From Owenia fusiformis (lineage: Eukaryota; Annelida; Polychaeta; Sabellida; Oweniidae), in the NCBI GenBank assembly GCA_903813345.2, contig CAIIXF020000011.1, positions 16,537,754 through 16,601,753 on the forward strand: DNA of 64,000 nucleotides. Reading direction: 5' to 3'. The position numbers and the translations under genes are program-made. Position 1 is the stretch's first letter. Each line of letters opens with the position of its first letter. Shown here piece after piece: positions 21,996-33,915 of the stretch. The notes under the pieces were generated by a model that was not told where the DNA came from, made no database searches, and was given only the letters and a program-made list of their open reading frames with translations.

Positions 21996-23777
21996 ATGAA
22001 AGAACCAAACCAAAATATTGGATCCTTTAGCGACTGGGTTACAAAGTTGTGTAAGAGGCACATACAGGAGGAGCATGGTATCTCCAATGATGAAGTAGAA
22101 CGTGTAGGCTTAAACGTAACTTTGAAGCCTTCAATAGTTGGTTCCCCAAGATGGCGTCGTCTTCTTACGGAAACAAGACGCTCGATGGGCGATAAAAATA
22201 ACTGCGCTGTTGGTACGTGGCAGAGAGGTGATGGGAGTAATCACTTGGAAATTCGCTCAATTAAGATGAGAATTCATACAGGAGGTCAGAAATCGATTCT
22301 GCTTGATTCCCTAACTCCTCGTTTCAAAAACGTGTATCTATATGATAAACAAGGAACCAGTGCCGTTGGACTACCAACAGGAGGCAATTTCAAAGAAGGA
22401 AAGATCCGACGAAAGAATGAAAGAGATATATCAAAGTCATTAGATGCATATTCGAAACATATCGTGTCTGCCCAGCCTGTTACGGCTCTCCACAAAAAAT
22501 GCGTTAAGGACAAACCAATGTTAAAATATTCAGAACCAATCAAACTGCCTGTTATAGATATAGAGCCGGCTTATGATAATGATGACATAGAAACCGACGG
22601 TTCAGAGGCAACAAAAGGAAAAACTTCCCAAACTAAGGCAACGGGGAATGAATCTTTGAGAAACATAAACGCATTAGATGTTATATTTATTACACCTAGA
22701 GGATCACCGGAACCCAAGCATGTAAATGAAGAAGACATTGTCAAACACGAACGTTATGAAACTGATGTTTTAGTCTCTCATAATAGCCCAGCGTTTGAGA
22801 TATTTCCAGAATCGGAGACACACGATCGTAATTTTCTCGATGTTATTTCTTATGACTGCCCTGATAACACCAACAACAGACCCGTATCTCCTATGCCATC
22901 ACAGAACAGACCTGACACAATAAAGCTGTCCAACATTACTCAAGTCTCAAGCTCAACTACATGTGAAAGTATACAATCGGAGAGCATGCCTGATACGATG
23001 GAACACCCGAACAAATATGACGTAACTCGAAACCTATCCAAGAAAGCAACGTGTCTTACAAAAGATAACGAATACAAGGCCGTCAAGGCAGAGTACAAAC
23101 GGAGGTATACAGATCCAATCGGCCATCAGCAACTCATCTTAGAGGCCAAAAGTATATCACCTCATAGACAGAAAGAAGATTCGAGGAAATCGAACGCCGA
23201 GACGAAATTCACAAAGACAATGTTAACGCCCAAGAAGGCAAATGGAAAAGTGCATTTCACGAAGATTTCAAACCGTAGCTATTCTTATAAGACTGATACT
23301 AACTCCTGTGGTCGAACCTCAAGCAAACTTAAACTACCTCCCATAGATAGACCGAGTACTATTTCACCAAGACCATTTGATGAAGAATCAGAGAAACAAT
23401 ACAAAAGACAGATAAAGAAGAAAGATAGCAGACCATACAAAATGAGGACACAAGCAACCGTCACAAATGCCGACCCGCTTTATAAAGAAACAATCACAGA
23501 TATCGCTCAAAATGACACACTATTGGATTATTTTTCCCATTCGGATGATGTTTTCATCGTGAGAAAGCACTCGGGTAAACCAAAACGAAAAGGTTTCAAA
23601 GAAGGAAAACAAAATGGGGGAAAGAAATCAAGAAAAATGAGATCGTCCACAAATTATAAACGTACGTCTCCAGCTCAGCCTCCCACCCCACCCGGGACTC
23701 CCATGCATAGGTGCAATGAAATGCCGATATATATCCCGTATGGTAAAGTGACCCCCACAGGCAGTCAGGCGTCTTAG
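21996..23777 (+). CDS. Uncharacterised, probably disordered 593-aa protein
   Basis: A long uninterrupted frame. The first in-frame ATG after an upstream stop is at 21996, so a single-exon start is possible, but an upstream exon joined by splicing cannot be excluded. I recognise no family. The first ~120 residues look foldable (IGSFSDWVTKLCKRH, ISNDEVERVGLNV, then SPRWRRLL). The middle is rich in Ser, Thr, Asp, Glu and Pro, as expected of disorder. The end has basic clusters (KPKRKGFKEGK, GGKKSRKMR) that could be nuclear-localisation signals, then PAQPPTPPGTP, a possible SH3 ligand or proline-directed kinase site. Length, codon composition and lack of transposon motifs favour a host gene. AATAAA near 23876 is a plausible poly-A signal. 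Confidence 0.65.
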   Translation: MKEPNQNIGSFSDWVTKLCKRHIQEEHGISNDEVERVGLNVTLKPSIVGSPRWRRLLTETRRSMGDKNNCAVGTWQRGDGSNHLEIRSIKMRIHTGGQKSILLDSLTPRFKNVYLYDKQGTSAVGLPTGGNFKEGKIRRKNERDISKSLDAYSKHIVSAQPVTALHKKCVKDKPMLKYSEPIKLPVIDIEPAYDNDDIETDGSEATKGKTSQTKATGNESLRNINALDVIFITPRGSPEPKHVNEEDIVKHERYETDVLVSHNSPAFEIFPESETHDRNFLDVISYDCPDNTNNRPVSPMPSQNRPDTIKLSNITQVSSSTTCESIQSESMPDTMEHPNKYDVTRNLSKKATCLTKDNEYKAVKAEYKRRYTDPIGHQQLILEAKSISPHRQKEDSRKSNAETKFTKTMLTPKKANGKVHFTKISNRSYSYKTDTNSCGRTSSKLKLPPIDRPSTISPRPFDEESEKQYKRQIKKKDSRPYKMRTQATVTNADPLYKETITDIAQNDTLLDYFSHSDDVFIVRKHSGKPKRKGFKEGKQNGGKKSRKMRSSTNYKRTSPAQPPTPPGTPMHRCNEMPIYIPYGKVTPTGSQAS

Positions 23778-24346
23778 CTGCAATTAACAATATATTTAAA
23801 TGCGTTCTCATTATATTATGAATGTGGATGTATCCACATTTAGTATTTTGGATTATTTATACCTTCTCCAGATTTTAATAAACCCCCATTTGATAAGCTT
23901 GCATAAATGTTTTGAGAAATAATATAGCCTATTTGAATAGTAAAATTAATATATACATTTGTAGGTCCGTCCATTGTAGATGTTGCCTGTGTTGGAATCC
24001 ACAAGATAGACAGCACTTCCACTCGACTTACAAAAAGATTGGCCATCAATTTCCTTTGTTCTTATAAAACACATTGTAAATATTTGATTAAATGCCTCGT
24101 TTGAAAATGAAGTTTAATCATTGAACTATCGTTTGTTCAATCAAATCATATCACCATTTAATGAAAAAAAGTTTCAAATATTTGAATTTCCCGCCATTTT
24201 TGAAACAAAAATTTAGATTTATAGATCATCAAATAACAATGTAAACTCATTATTTTTTCTAATCCATTGAAGAGATCAACATATAAGTCATTTATTATTT
24301 CATCCGTTCGATATACCGTTACATAAAAAAACACGGTCCTTTATAT
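23778..24346. other. 3' flank of the 593-aa gene; no further gene
   Basis: Contains AATAAA at about 23876. The rest is AT-rich without coding potential. Confidence 0.4.
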
Positions 24347-24545
24347 AAAGACTGATTGTCAACAACTCAAATCGAAAATAATTTATTTATATTTTATTTA
24401 ACTGTTTTTGTTAACATTTTTTGTTTTTTTCTGCAATTGTTTTTGACTGATTGTCAACAATTCAATGCGAAAATAATTTATATATATTTTATATATTAAC
24501 TGTTTTTGTTAACATTTTTTGTTTTTTTCTGCAATTGTTTTTGTT
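24347..24545 (+). repeat. Two-copy ~100-bp tandem duplication
   Basis: GACTGATTGTCAACAA begins both copies (about 24349 and 24446) and CTGCAATTGTTTTTG ends both. They are nearly identical. Confidence 0.85.
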
Positions 24546-24674
24546 TCTGTCTACCAATTCTTAAGAATGAAATGAAATGTCTTTCCGAACCTTCTTGGAA
24601 CAAAATAGCCTTATACAATATGTTTTTAGACCTCTCAATATTATAGTTATGTTGGTTGATTTAACAAAAAGTAT

Positions 24675-24955
24675 TCAAAAAATTAAAAGAACATTTCCCA
24701 TTGGTTTACATGGGAATGACGATTTTCAAAAATTCATCAAATTTATCATCAATTTTCGACCTATTGTAATTGAGGAAAAAATTGGAAAATTATGGAGGTA
24801 TTGGAAATAAAGTCAAGTTACGTTTCCATCAATATCAATAAGTAATCTCATCGCAGGTAAAGTAAATAAAAATTCAAACGTAAAGAGGCTTAAACACGTA
24901 GTTCAATGGGGGAGCTAAGGTTGCCAAACTTATGGGGGGGAGTGTACATCCACAA
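24675..24955 (+). repeat. Solo arm of the foldback family seen at 35817-36674
   Basis: CCCATTGGTTTACATG, ATAAAGTCAAGTTA and GGTTGCCAAACTTATGG match the right arm of that element in the same order. The partner arm is absent. TTTAACAAAAAGTA occurs on both sides (about 24660 and 24958), possibly a flanking duplication. Confidence 0.65.
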
Positions 24956-25956
24956 TTCTTTTAACAAAAAGTACTTCAAATCAACTTTTTCACATGGCAC
25001 ATTTTAATAACATTTGCTAGGACTAATGGACTATGTTATAAGTCAAAGTGGTTTAAAGTTTGCATTGTACCTTTACGGTTCCGTTTTACCCCACAAAAAA
25101 TTCTCACGTTTGACAAGGTCAAATCAATGAGTAGAGAGCTATAAAATGCTTGACCGAGTTGTAAAATGAATTCGATTGTGAATCACGAGATTTTTTTTTT
25201 TGTAAAACGTCACCTTTTTAAAGACAAACAATAAAAACTAAAAAGGAATGTGAATAAAAGATTAGGCTTAATGGAAATCAAATACACTTTCCTGTTCTTA
25301 GTGCAAAACTATATACGAGTACGTCCCACTATTTAAGGCCTTGGCCTCACGTGTTTGCTTTTTAGCAGGGGTCATTAATTATGTGTAAAAAACGCATTTT
25401 CTGCATTTTTCGTTAAAGTTGTGAAGATCTTTTCAGATCAAGGCCTAGATCAATCATATGCGATGGGAATATGACGGAGGTGCGAACTCTAGGTAATTGA
25501 TTCATTACTTCTTTATAAAATTAAAATACGGACAGCCAACGTTATGAAGGGGTGAACCTTTTAAACATAGAATCGATGCGTTTTCTTATTTTTACATCAA
25601 TTTTTATTGAGAAAAGAAAAGGGATCATTTCGTAAATGATACTGTTTTTCGACAAGTCTAGCTAAAAATGACAAAACGAGCTGAGACCACTCGGTAGATC
25701 AGTAAATATAATGTATAATATATTTTATATGTATAAATATTTATTGGATTTAATATACAAATATGTTGGCTCGCTGTAGATGTTTTTCCTCTTAACCTTG
25801 GCATACCTTTATCTTTAAAACCTTCAAACAGTCAAAATCAAAAGTAGTCAAATAGCCATATGACGTGGAGGCCAATAGAATGAAAAGATTAAAGGTATAC
25901 CCTTAGTAAAACCTGCGTACATATTGAGCTTTTTTGCCGAGAAAAAACCTCAGTGT
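24956..25956. other. No supported gene
   Basis: AT-rich, non-coding and unrecognised. Confidence 0.4.
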
Positions 25957-26068
25957 CGGTAGGTGTTCACTACAGAGAGGGTACTTAATTTATGCTACAG
26001 GGTGTCTACTGGAGACAGGTGTTCACTAGAGACAGGTGTTCACTAGATACAGGTGTTCACTTAGACAG
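25957..26068 (+). repeat. Short minisatellite of ~17-19 bp units
   Basis: AGACAGGTGTTCACTAGA-like units are repeated about four times, the first two more diverged. Confidence 0.7.
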
Positions 26069-27190
26069 GTTTTAATGTGTATATACTTTATAATATGGAC
26101 AGGTTTCAGGAATTTTCACTCACTCGTCATTCAGGTCAATACTAAAAATTACCAGCATACCGACAAGACGTAGACAATGAAAGGAATCAAACTTGTTTTT
26201 TCTCTTTGTGGAATGAAAAAGACAAATTTAAAGGGTCTGGTGCACTTTCCATTATGATTTCCCTATGAACAAAATGAATCATTTTTAACAAAGAATACAA
26301 TGTCACATAATACTTTGGAAAATATTTAAAGTGTCTCACATATTCGATCAAAATTTGCCATGCAAACATGTTAGTCTACTTTACTGCCCCCCCCCCCTTG
26401 CTCTAACAAGGAACCCAAAACACATTAAAACGTAAACATAAACCAATTAGTCACTTCACTATGAAAGTGAGGGGTGTTCGCTGTGTGCATGGACTAACAC
26501 AATATCAGTGGTCATTTACTGTGTCAACTTAGTAACCCTTGCATATCGTGCTCACTCAAGTATTGAATAATTTTTTATGATCTAAATGTTTGTGGTTTAT
26601 TAAAATGTGATATATTTTAGTTAGAAATACATTAATTAATATATTCATTCAAACAGCACTAGAATGCGGGAAGAAAGAGCAATGGTGACAAAATGCAGAC
26701 AGAATTTTCCGTAAGGGTTTCAAACATTTCTGAACACAATCATACATGTACTTCATGTGTACTGTTATTTTTAGTGCTGTATTATAGATATAATTTCACG
26801 TATTAAAATCATATTTTCCAGCAATGACTTCAAATTCGGAACCACACCCATATCACATTTTCTTCAATAACTCCAAACATGTGTAAACATTGACCATGTG
26901 CATATAAATTCAGATTTCACGAGCTCTTTACTATTCGAGTACCTCATACACCCCTGTATGGATTTGAGTTGGATTCGCCTTTTATACGTGAGTCGACACA
27001 CTCGCAAACGCTGATTGGATAAAGATTGCGAGAATCTTGGGCTGAGGTTTAGGTCATTAAGTTCAGCAAGGGTGTATTGACTTGACATTGGATGTGCTCC
27101 ATTGACTTAACATGACTGTGGATATCATCAGATTCCAATGGAGGCCATTGGTTTATGTTGATTTTCACAAAAATACCTAGAATACACTAT
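26069..27190. other. No supported gene
   Basis: Contains a run of C near 26388. No RNA gene or coding frame was recognised. Confidence 0.4.
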
Positions 27191-27279
27191 GACCTGAATC
27201 GATTGCAAATTAAATAATTTCACAATATGACAAAAATGGTATATCACATCAGATGTGAAATTTGCAATCGATTCAGGCC
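27191..27279. repeat. Short inverted repeat
   Basis: GACCTGAATCGATTGCAAAT at 27191 is complemented almost perfectly at 27260-27279, with a ~49-bp spacer. It could form a hairpin; no other feature supports a function. Confidence 0.7.
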
Positions 27280-27379
27280 ATACTTCAAATTAAAAGATAC
27301 ATTTTTTCATAATTTCTTTCCTACAAAATGGCTATAGAAAAATGCTTCAAAAGAAACTTTTACACATAATCCAATGATT

Positions 27380-27895
27380 CTACATAGTGTGGTAGTTTGT
27401 CTTATTCATCTGTAGGAGTTGCCACGGGGAAGAAACCCCCCCCCCCTCCCGTCGCTCTCCAATATGCTCTATATTAAAATATATTCTAATATAGGCTACA
27501 GAATATAAGAGGGCGGTTGGCTTACTCCCCATGGAGGTTACATTAAAATAAGTAGAGACATTCATGATTTGAAAGATCTACTTGCAGGGGTATTTTCTAA
27601 ACAGCAGAGTTAATTTGCCGTAAGTTTCAATATAGGCCTACATTGTGATATAATACAACTACTTTCAAAAATGTATCGTGTGGTTTACATTGCATAAGCC
27701 TTCGTGTCCAGTACATGAATACGTTTATAACATTGAAACGTTTTTACGTCTATTGCACTTAGTTCTTTTTTGAGTATTTGTTTCTATAGCACCTGCTGCT
27801 AATAAGAGCATGTCTGATTTAGCGTTATTCTTATAAAATCTAGATATTAAGTTTGTTAATCATTTGGAAAAGGTGCATGTGATAAGAGGATTATA
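27380..27895 (+). promoter_or_regulatory. Orphan copy of the upstream region shared by the paralogous gene family
   Basis: Sequence here matches the 5' flanks of the genes at 39079 and 42606. TTCATCTGTAGGAGTTG and AAATAAGT.GAGACATTC match about 42010-42065. GCTAATAAGAGCATG and GGCTGATTTA-like sequence, then TTTGGAA..GTG.ATGT, match about 42425-42505 and 38838-38925. No family coding sequence follows. The most direct reading is that it belongs to the gene at 33916 and was pushed away by inserted repeats. Confidence 0.55.
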
Positions 27896-28064
27896 TTTTC
27901 ATTTCATTATGCCCTAAAACTAAAACAGGATAATCTAATGATCTAAAACAGGATAATCTTACTTTTCCTGTACTTTGGACCTATATAAAATTCAAAAATT
28001 CAAAAATTATATCTCCAAAGAACCATATTCAAACATTCAAAATAAGTATAGAAATGCATTAGGC

Positions 28065-28695
28065 TAGGCTCATAATGAGATCGCATAAATTACAAATAGA
28101 AGTTGGACGGTACTCAAAACCAAAGCCAAACCCCACTTAATAAGTGAACTGTTGTGTAGCGAATGTGGGATAATTGAGGATAAGCTTCACTTTATCAAAA
28201 GCTACACAAAGAGAATTTCTGATTTGAAGCAGCACAAACATCAAGATAAAGTGTTTTAAAACTATTATGTTTTTTTCAAAGTTCTCATGTTAACTTACAT
28301 TTTTCCAAATTTGCATATCACTCTTTCAAAAATTCAGAACAAGATGATCTATACACATGTTTTAAAACAATATACATGATACAATAATAATATTTTATTG
28401 AACTTTGCAAAAATGAAATAACTGACTTTAATACATTATCTAGTCTAGCTAAATAGTAAATACTGCTCAATTATGAACAATTCTATTTTACAAAGACCAT
28501 TGGCAAAAACTATACATAAAATAATGTGCAATAGAAGAGAATATGATATTTAAAACTTTTACATCTGAGCATATTTTTTATATATTTTTACATTGCTTTC
28601 TTGAGTCTCTCATACGCCGAAGCCGGCGGGACTGTGAATTATTGTATGTTATTTTAGTATGTATATTGTTAACTACTACTTTAATAAATATTTTA
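28065..28695 (+). mobile_element. Decayed 3' end of an APE-type LINE
   Basis: Broken frames encode the C-terminal signature seen in several invertebrate LINEs: SHKLQIEVGRYSKPKP, then LLCSECGIIEDKLHFI. At least one frameshift and two stops lie between them. The sequence ends in TTAATAAATATTTTACTAAC and a short TAAC repeat near 28695, a plausible 3' tail. The copy is old and strongly 5'-truncated. Confidence 0.65.
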
Positions 28696-30191
28696 CTAAC
28701 TAACTAACTGTATATATTTTATCACATTTTTTTCAAAATTCTATTTCAATTTTTTTTTGATTTTTTTCAAAGCGGGAAGATATGGCCTGGAGCGGGAGAT
28801 ATGGAAACCTCAAAATCAGGATACGGGATATATTGTGGTATAAAATTATGATATTTTTGAATTAAAAGATACCATCTCCCAATTTACATTCCTTGCCTTA
28901 AGGCGAAATATTTATGTAAGTGGTCAGTCATGGTCACTGACCATGACAGACCATCAGGCTTATGTTTAAAAAAAGTTTAGGCCCAATTTCTAAAAGATGA
29001 ACATACTCTCACAATTTCTGAAAATAAAATAAATTCATATCCAAAGAACATGTGTACGTTTTTATAGATTTTATTACATAAAATATAACATATTACAATC
29101 TAACCTTTTTGGCATGAGGAGACGGCTATCTATCGATCAGAGCTTGCGTAATTGTATACCAAAGAAACGATTACGTATTTGAATAAAACAAAATATGAAA
29201 TAGTCAGTTGTTTAATATAAAGGAAGTTAAAAAAACTTATAACAATATCTTACCAACTTATCTCCCTAAAATTCTACTGGGCATAGGATAAATAAGGGAC
29301 TGGGAGATTTGGATATGAGATATGGGATCAACCCCATTTCCAAACCGACCGTACATAATTGCTTCATCCTATGCGTCTCCCAAGCACATCTCACAAGTAT
29401 GTAAAGGGAAAACTCAAAACTTATGTCACCTTTCAGGGACTCATTTGCCCCCCCCCCCAAAGAAAATATATTTAACTGAAAATATTCCACTTCAAATTCG
29501 ACAAGCTTTTGCATTTTTAAATTAAGCAATCACGGTCTTGAGATTGAAAAGGGTAGATTGAAAAACAAAAATTTACATATTGTACTGTACTTTATTGTAC
29601 GTTACATATATTAGTGTGAAAGATGTAATGAACTTTGTGATATACACAATGTAAATTATATGACAATGAATTTCATCAATTTAAACAATGCTGAAAAGTT
29701 CATGCATATTTTGAAAAATATAAAACTAAAATGGCTGACAACCTGAACTGCATCTAAATGGTATCAGAAAGGAATGATGGGGAATATTTAACTACAGTAT
29801 CCACACTAGTGCCAAACAAACATTTTACAGATTGCTCGCAGTGTATTGCTTGTTCTTATATAACACGTATAACACAGTATTGTATAAAATCACTCTACTA
29901 TACCTGACCCCTAGAAATGCATAAGATACTCTGTTTGTCCAATTGTATTGTTTACTATATTTTTGAAAGTACCTTATTAACATATAATGTCATCCGATAA
30001 ACCATTCATAAGAAACAGACGCATAAAAACAAATACATAATCATTACTAATAAGCCAATAGGGTTGCTCATGAACACCAAATGCAAGGTATAGTAGAGTG
30101 AAAATAGCAACAGATGTTACCATTTGAATTGTAGACTTAGCTGTACCCATGTAGTATGCGCCAAATCGCTTCCAAAGTGGCTTAGTTAGTC
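28696..30191. other. No supported gene
   Basis: AT-rich. A palindromic GGTCAGTCATGGTCACTGACC-like motif lies just left of 28950 and a C run near 29449. Nothing coding was found. Confidence 0.4.
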
Positions 30192-30579
30192 TAAACCGAT
30201 GTTGAGGTAGATTACTAAGAAGTGGCCCATAGTCATTATAGATTGGTTGATTGACTTTTCATTTTCACTTGTCTGCAGTTAAAAAGGTGACACGAAAGGG
30301 CTAAACGGCTTGCCCCAAGGTGCAACCGTCAAAAATATGAGTTTGAAAAAAATCATGTCTTTCAAATGATAGCAGTGAGTATATGAAATAGGAGGCATAT
30401 TTGATATTGATATGTATGATAGTCTATTTGGGTGTGGTCATTTTTATTAAAAACAATAATGGTGAAGAATTATATATTGCTGACCTTGAAATGCCATTTT
30501 AATTCAAAAGTCACTGTTGCTAATGATAGTATTCCTATTTTACTTATTCAATGTTTTCTAAATGTTTCAATTACCATTA

Positions 30580-30870
30580 TGTTAGTTTTTGGCTAAGTAA
30601 ATAATTATAGGGGTCACACAAGGATCCACTTTATTTACAACATTTTTATATTTAGTGATGATTTAAAAAAAATACTAAGTTTAACACAATTTTATTTGTT
30701 AAATATTAAATAAAATGATGGCATTGTGTTTGTTTCATTGTTTCAACTAAAAATCGCAATTCATTGCTCTTGCTCTTAGAGCTGCAGGGCATATACCAGT
30801 ACAAAAAGTCTTCAATAAAGTTGATCCTTGTGTGAGCCCTATGATCATTTAATTTGCCAAAAAATGAATA
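30580..30870. mobile_element. Smaller TIR element nested in the left arm
   Basis: GGCTAAGTAAATAATTATAG...TCACACAAGGATCCACT at the left end is complemented by AGTTGATCCTTGTGTGAGCC at the right end, making an ~290-bp MITE-like unit. The same unit occurs in the other arm at 33035-33325, so it was present before the arms formed or was copied between them. Confidence 0.65.
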
Positions 30871-31569
30871 TAACGATTATTCAGATAAATAAAAATCCTT
30901 TAATAGGTTAAATAGGAATAAAATGATTGACTTTTGAATAAAAATTCATTATACATTTACATATATATGTAGTTGTTGCAGTGAAATTACCACACCAAAG
31001 TGGATTATCTTTCCATATTAATATCAAATGGGCCTTCTATTTGCATTTTACTAAAATTATTTGTAACAAAAGTTTATTGTGATAAAGCAAGCAGTGAATG
31101 ATACTTTTTAGCTTGCAGACAGTGATCTAGTCGAGACATCTTGTAGTAATGGGTGTAACAGTGATGAGGCAGGAATTGATTTTATAAATGCAACTTTTGA
31201 CAATTCCATTATTATTTGTCCAAAATTCTGCTTGGACGCCAAATTAAAAGATACCGATTTGCATCACATCAAGTTTGATTTGTTCACCGATGTTTGTCAG
31301 AGTGATACCTTTAGCAGCTGCACTAGACTGATATGTAACAAGATATATGTGAGCTTTCATTGCAACATTTACATTTAGAACAGTTACAATTTTACTAAGT
31401 CTGATAGAGAATTAGATAATTGAAGTATATTTCTTTGAGTTTATTCAATTTGAACATTACTTTTACAATACAGATACCTTCGTTTTGAAACATTAGTAGC
31501 AATTTTATTTTGAAACGGTCAGTTTTCAACTTTGAATGTTTCATTTTTGTTCATAAAAAGTGTATTCTA

Positions 31570-32660
31570 AAAAAGTCAAGGTCATTTCAAGGTAAATGTC
31601 AATATTTAGGTAGTTGGCTTTTTAAGACACCTGGCCGTTGATTTGACCCTCCACAACCAATGATTAGGTGACCTGAAGTCAAGGTCTGAATGGATCAAGG
31701 AAATTTCAAGGTCAAAGGTCAATATCTAGCAAGTTGACGAGAGAACAATTGTGACCTTTGGCGACCAATGATAAGGTGATTTCAAGGTCAAAGGTCAATA
31801 TCTAGGTCATAGGTAGTTGGCTACTGTGGGTCTTTAGTAACATTTGATCACCAAAGATAAAGTGACATGCGGTCAATGTCACTGTTTATGGGTCAAGGTC
31901 ATCTCAAGGTCAGAGGTCAATATCTGAATATTTGGCATTTTGGGGATGCTGCTTCATGTGAGGACCCATTGATATGTGTTCTGAGGTCAAGGTCATTCCT
32001 ACAAGGTCAAAATCTCTGTATTTGGCATTTTGAGGCCCCGGGGGCTGCTATAACCCTTGACAACTCATGCTAAGGTGACATGAGATCAATATCTTGGTAG
32101 TTGGCTCGTTTGAGGGTACACTGACATTTGATCACCAATGATGAAGTGACCTGAGATCAGTGTCATTGTTATAGGTCAAGGTCAAAGATCAATATCTAAA
32201 TATTTGGCATTTTGGGGCGGCTGCTGCACTTGACTCCATTGAAACGTGTTCTGAGGTCAAGGTCAATCTAAGGTCAAATTTCAGAAAATTTAGTGTTTGG
32301 CGTTTTAAGACCACAGGGGCTGCTGGCATGATGTGGCCCTTGGCGACTCATGATAAGGTGACATGAGGTCAGTCATCATTTAATGGTTCAATTCGAGATC
32401 ATCTCAAGGTCAAGGTCAATATCTAGGTATTGGTGTTTCAAGGCACTCGGGGGATGCTGTGACGCTTGGTGACTCATTACTAGGCGACTTGGGGTCAAAG
32501 TCATTACTGATGGGTCATGTCAATTCAAGGTCAAAAGTCAATATCTAGGTATTAAGCCTTTTAAGGCATTTGGGCTAGTTCATCCCATGCATCAGAAAAG
32601 GTCACAAGTCAATAGCCAGGTATTTGCAATTATTTTTAAGGCCATGTGGGGCTGCTGTGA
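31570..32660 (+). repeat. Degenerate ~110-130-bp tandem repeats in the foldback loop
   Basis: AAGGTCAAAGGTCAATATCTAG, ATTTGGC(A/G)TTTT and GATAAGGTGACATGAGGTCA recur about eight times with strong divergence. The short frames over it are chance. Confidence 0.7.
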
Positions 32661-33034
32661 CCGACCCGAACAGTAGATTGCTAGTATTATTAAAGATACA
32701 CAAGAATATGGCGGGAGGGTGGCAAAATCGTCTATTTGCTTTAATATTCAAATATGGTACTCTGTAAGGACCTGAGGGTTCCTTCGGGGAGTTGCGTGTT
32801 AATGCTCTGTGTCGGAACAAAACCTAGTACCTTCTAGTCTAGATTCTGATGCTCTACTTCCTGAACTAGCAGCCACGCTACAATTCCATTAAAAAGAAAA
32901 CATGTAGCGATATTGTTTTGATATTGTTATGATACAATTTGGTACTTCTGACTATATAATGCTTTTTTACTCAAAAGTCAATAAATATTTTTCTTATTTT
33001 GACTATCAAATGATTTTCATATATCCGAATAACC

Positions 33035-33325
33035 ATTATATTAGTTTTTGGCAAAGTAAATAATAGTAGGGATCACACAAGGATCGACTGTATTGAAGAT
33101 TGGTCATACTGGTATATGCCCTGCCGCTCTAAGATCAAGAGCAATGAATTGTGATTTTTCAGTTGAAACAACGAAACAAACACATAATCATTATTTTGTT
33201 TAACATTTAACAAATAATTTTCTGTTAAACGTAGTAATTTTTCAAAACATCACTAAATATGAAAAAGTTGTATATAAAGTGGATCCTTGTGTGAGCCCTA
33301 TAATTATTTACTTTGCCAAAAATGA
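33035..33325. mobile_element. Smaller TIR element nested in the right arm
   Basis: Inverted counterpart of 30580-30870 with the same ~290-bp structure and termini. Confidence 0.65.
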
Positions 33326-33714
33326 ATATAATGGTAAGTGTAATATATAGAAAACATTGAATAGGTAAAATAGGAATACTATCATTAGCAACAGTGAATT
33401 TTGCATTAAAATGGCATTTTAAGGTCAGAAATGTATAATTCTTCAATATTATTGTTTTTAATAAAAATGACCACACCCAAATGGACTATCATACATATCA
33501 ATATCAAATTTGCCTCCTATTTCACATACTCGCTGCTATTATTTGAAATAAAGGTTTTGTCAAACTCATCTTTTTGACGGTTGCACCTTGGGGCAAGCCG
33601 TTTAGCCCTTTCGTGTCACTTTTTTGAGTGCAGACAAGTAAAAATGAATAGTCAATGAACCAATATATAATGTCTATGGGTCAAATCATAGTAACCTACC
33701 TCAACATCAGTTAA

Positions 33715-33915
33715 TGGGATTTTCTGGAGTTTTGGCGCACACTAATGTACATAGTATTTGTGGATAATGCAATAAACAAATAAACTTAAAATACGTAGTG
33801 TAAATACGTCAAGCGAATAGACATACTGTTACAGCGGATATCAATGCATATCGTTCACCTTGAACGACGAAGCAATTATTGAAATGCATACACTCAAACA
33901 CTGATAAAATTAAAG
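33715..33915 (+). promoter_or_regulatory. 5' flank of family gene 1
   Basis: From about 33771 this is homologous to the flanks of the other two family genes, including GTCAAGCGAATAGACAT at 33808, 108 bp before the ATG. Homology to the more distal flank is missing here and is found instead at 27380-27895. Confidence 0.5.

Larger units (their letters stand above)
30192..33714. mobile_element. 3.5-kb foldback element with ~690-bp inverted arms
   Basis: The left arm (30192 to about 30880) and the right arm (about 33025-33714) are inverted copies over their whole length, roughly 80% identical by eye. The outer ends read GATGTTGAGGTAG and its complement. Shared inner landmarks are GACGGTTGCACCTTGGGGCA and ATGACCACACCCAAATGG in the right arm and their complements in the left. 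The ~2.1-kb centre has no transposase, but holds a degenerate minisatellite (31570-32660). It is a non-autonomous foldback transposon; the family is unknown. Confidence 0.8.
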
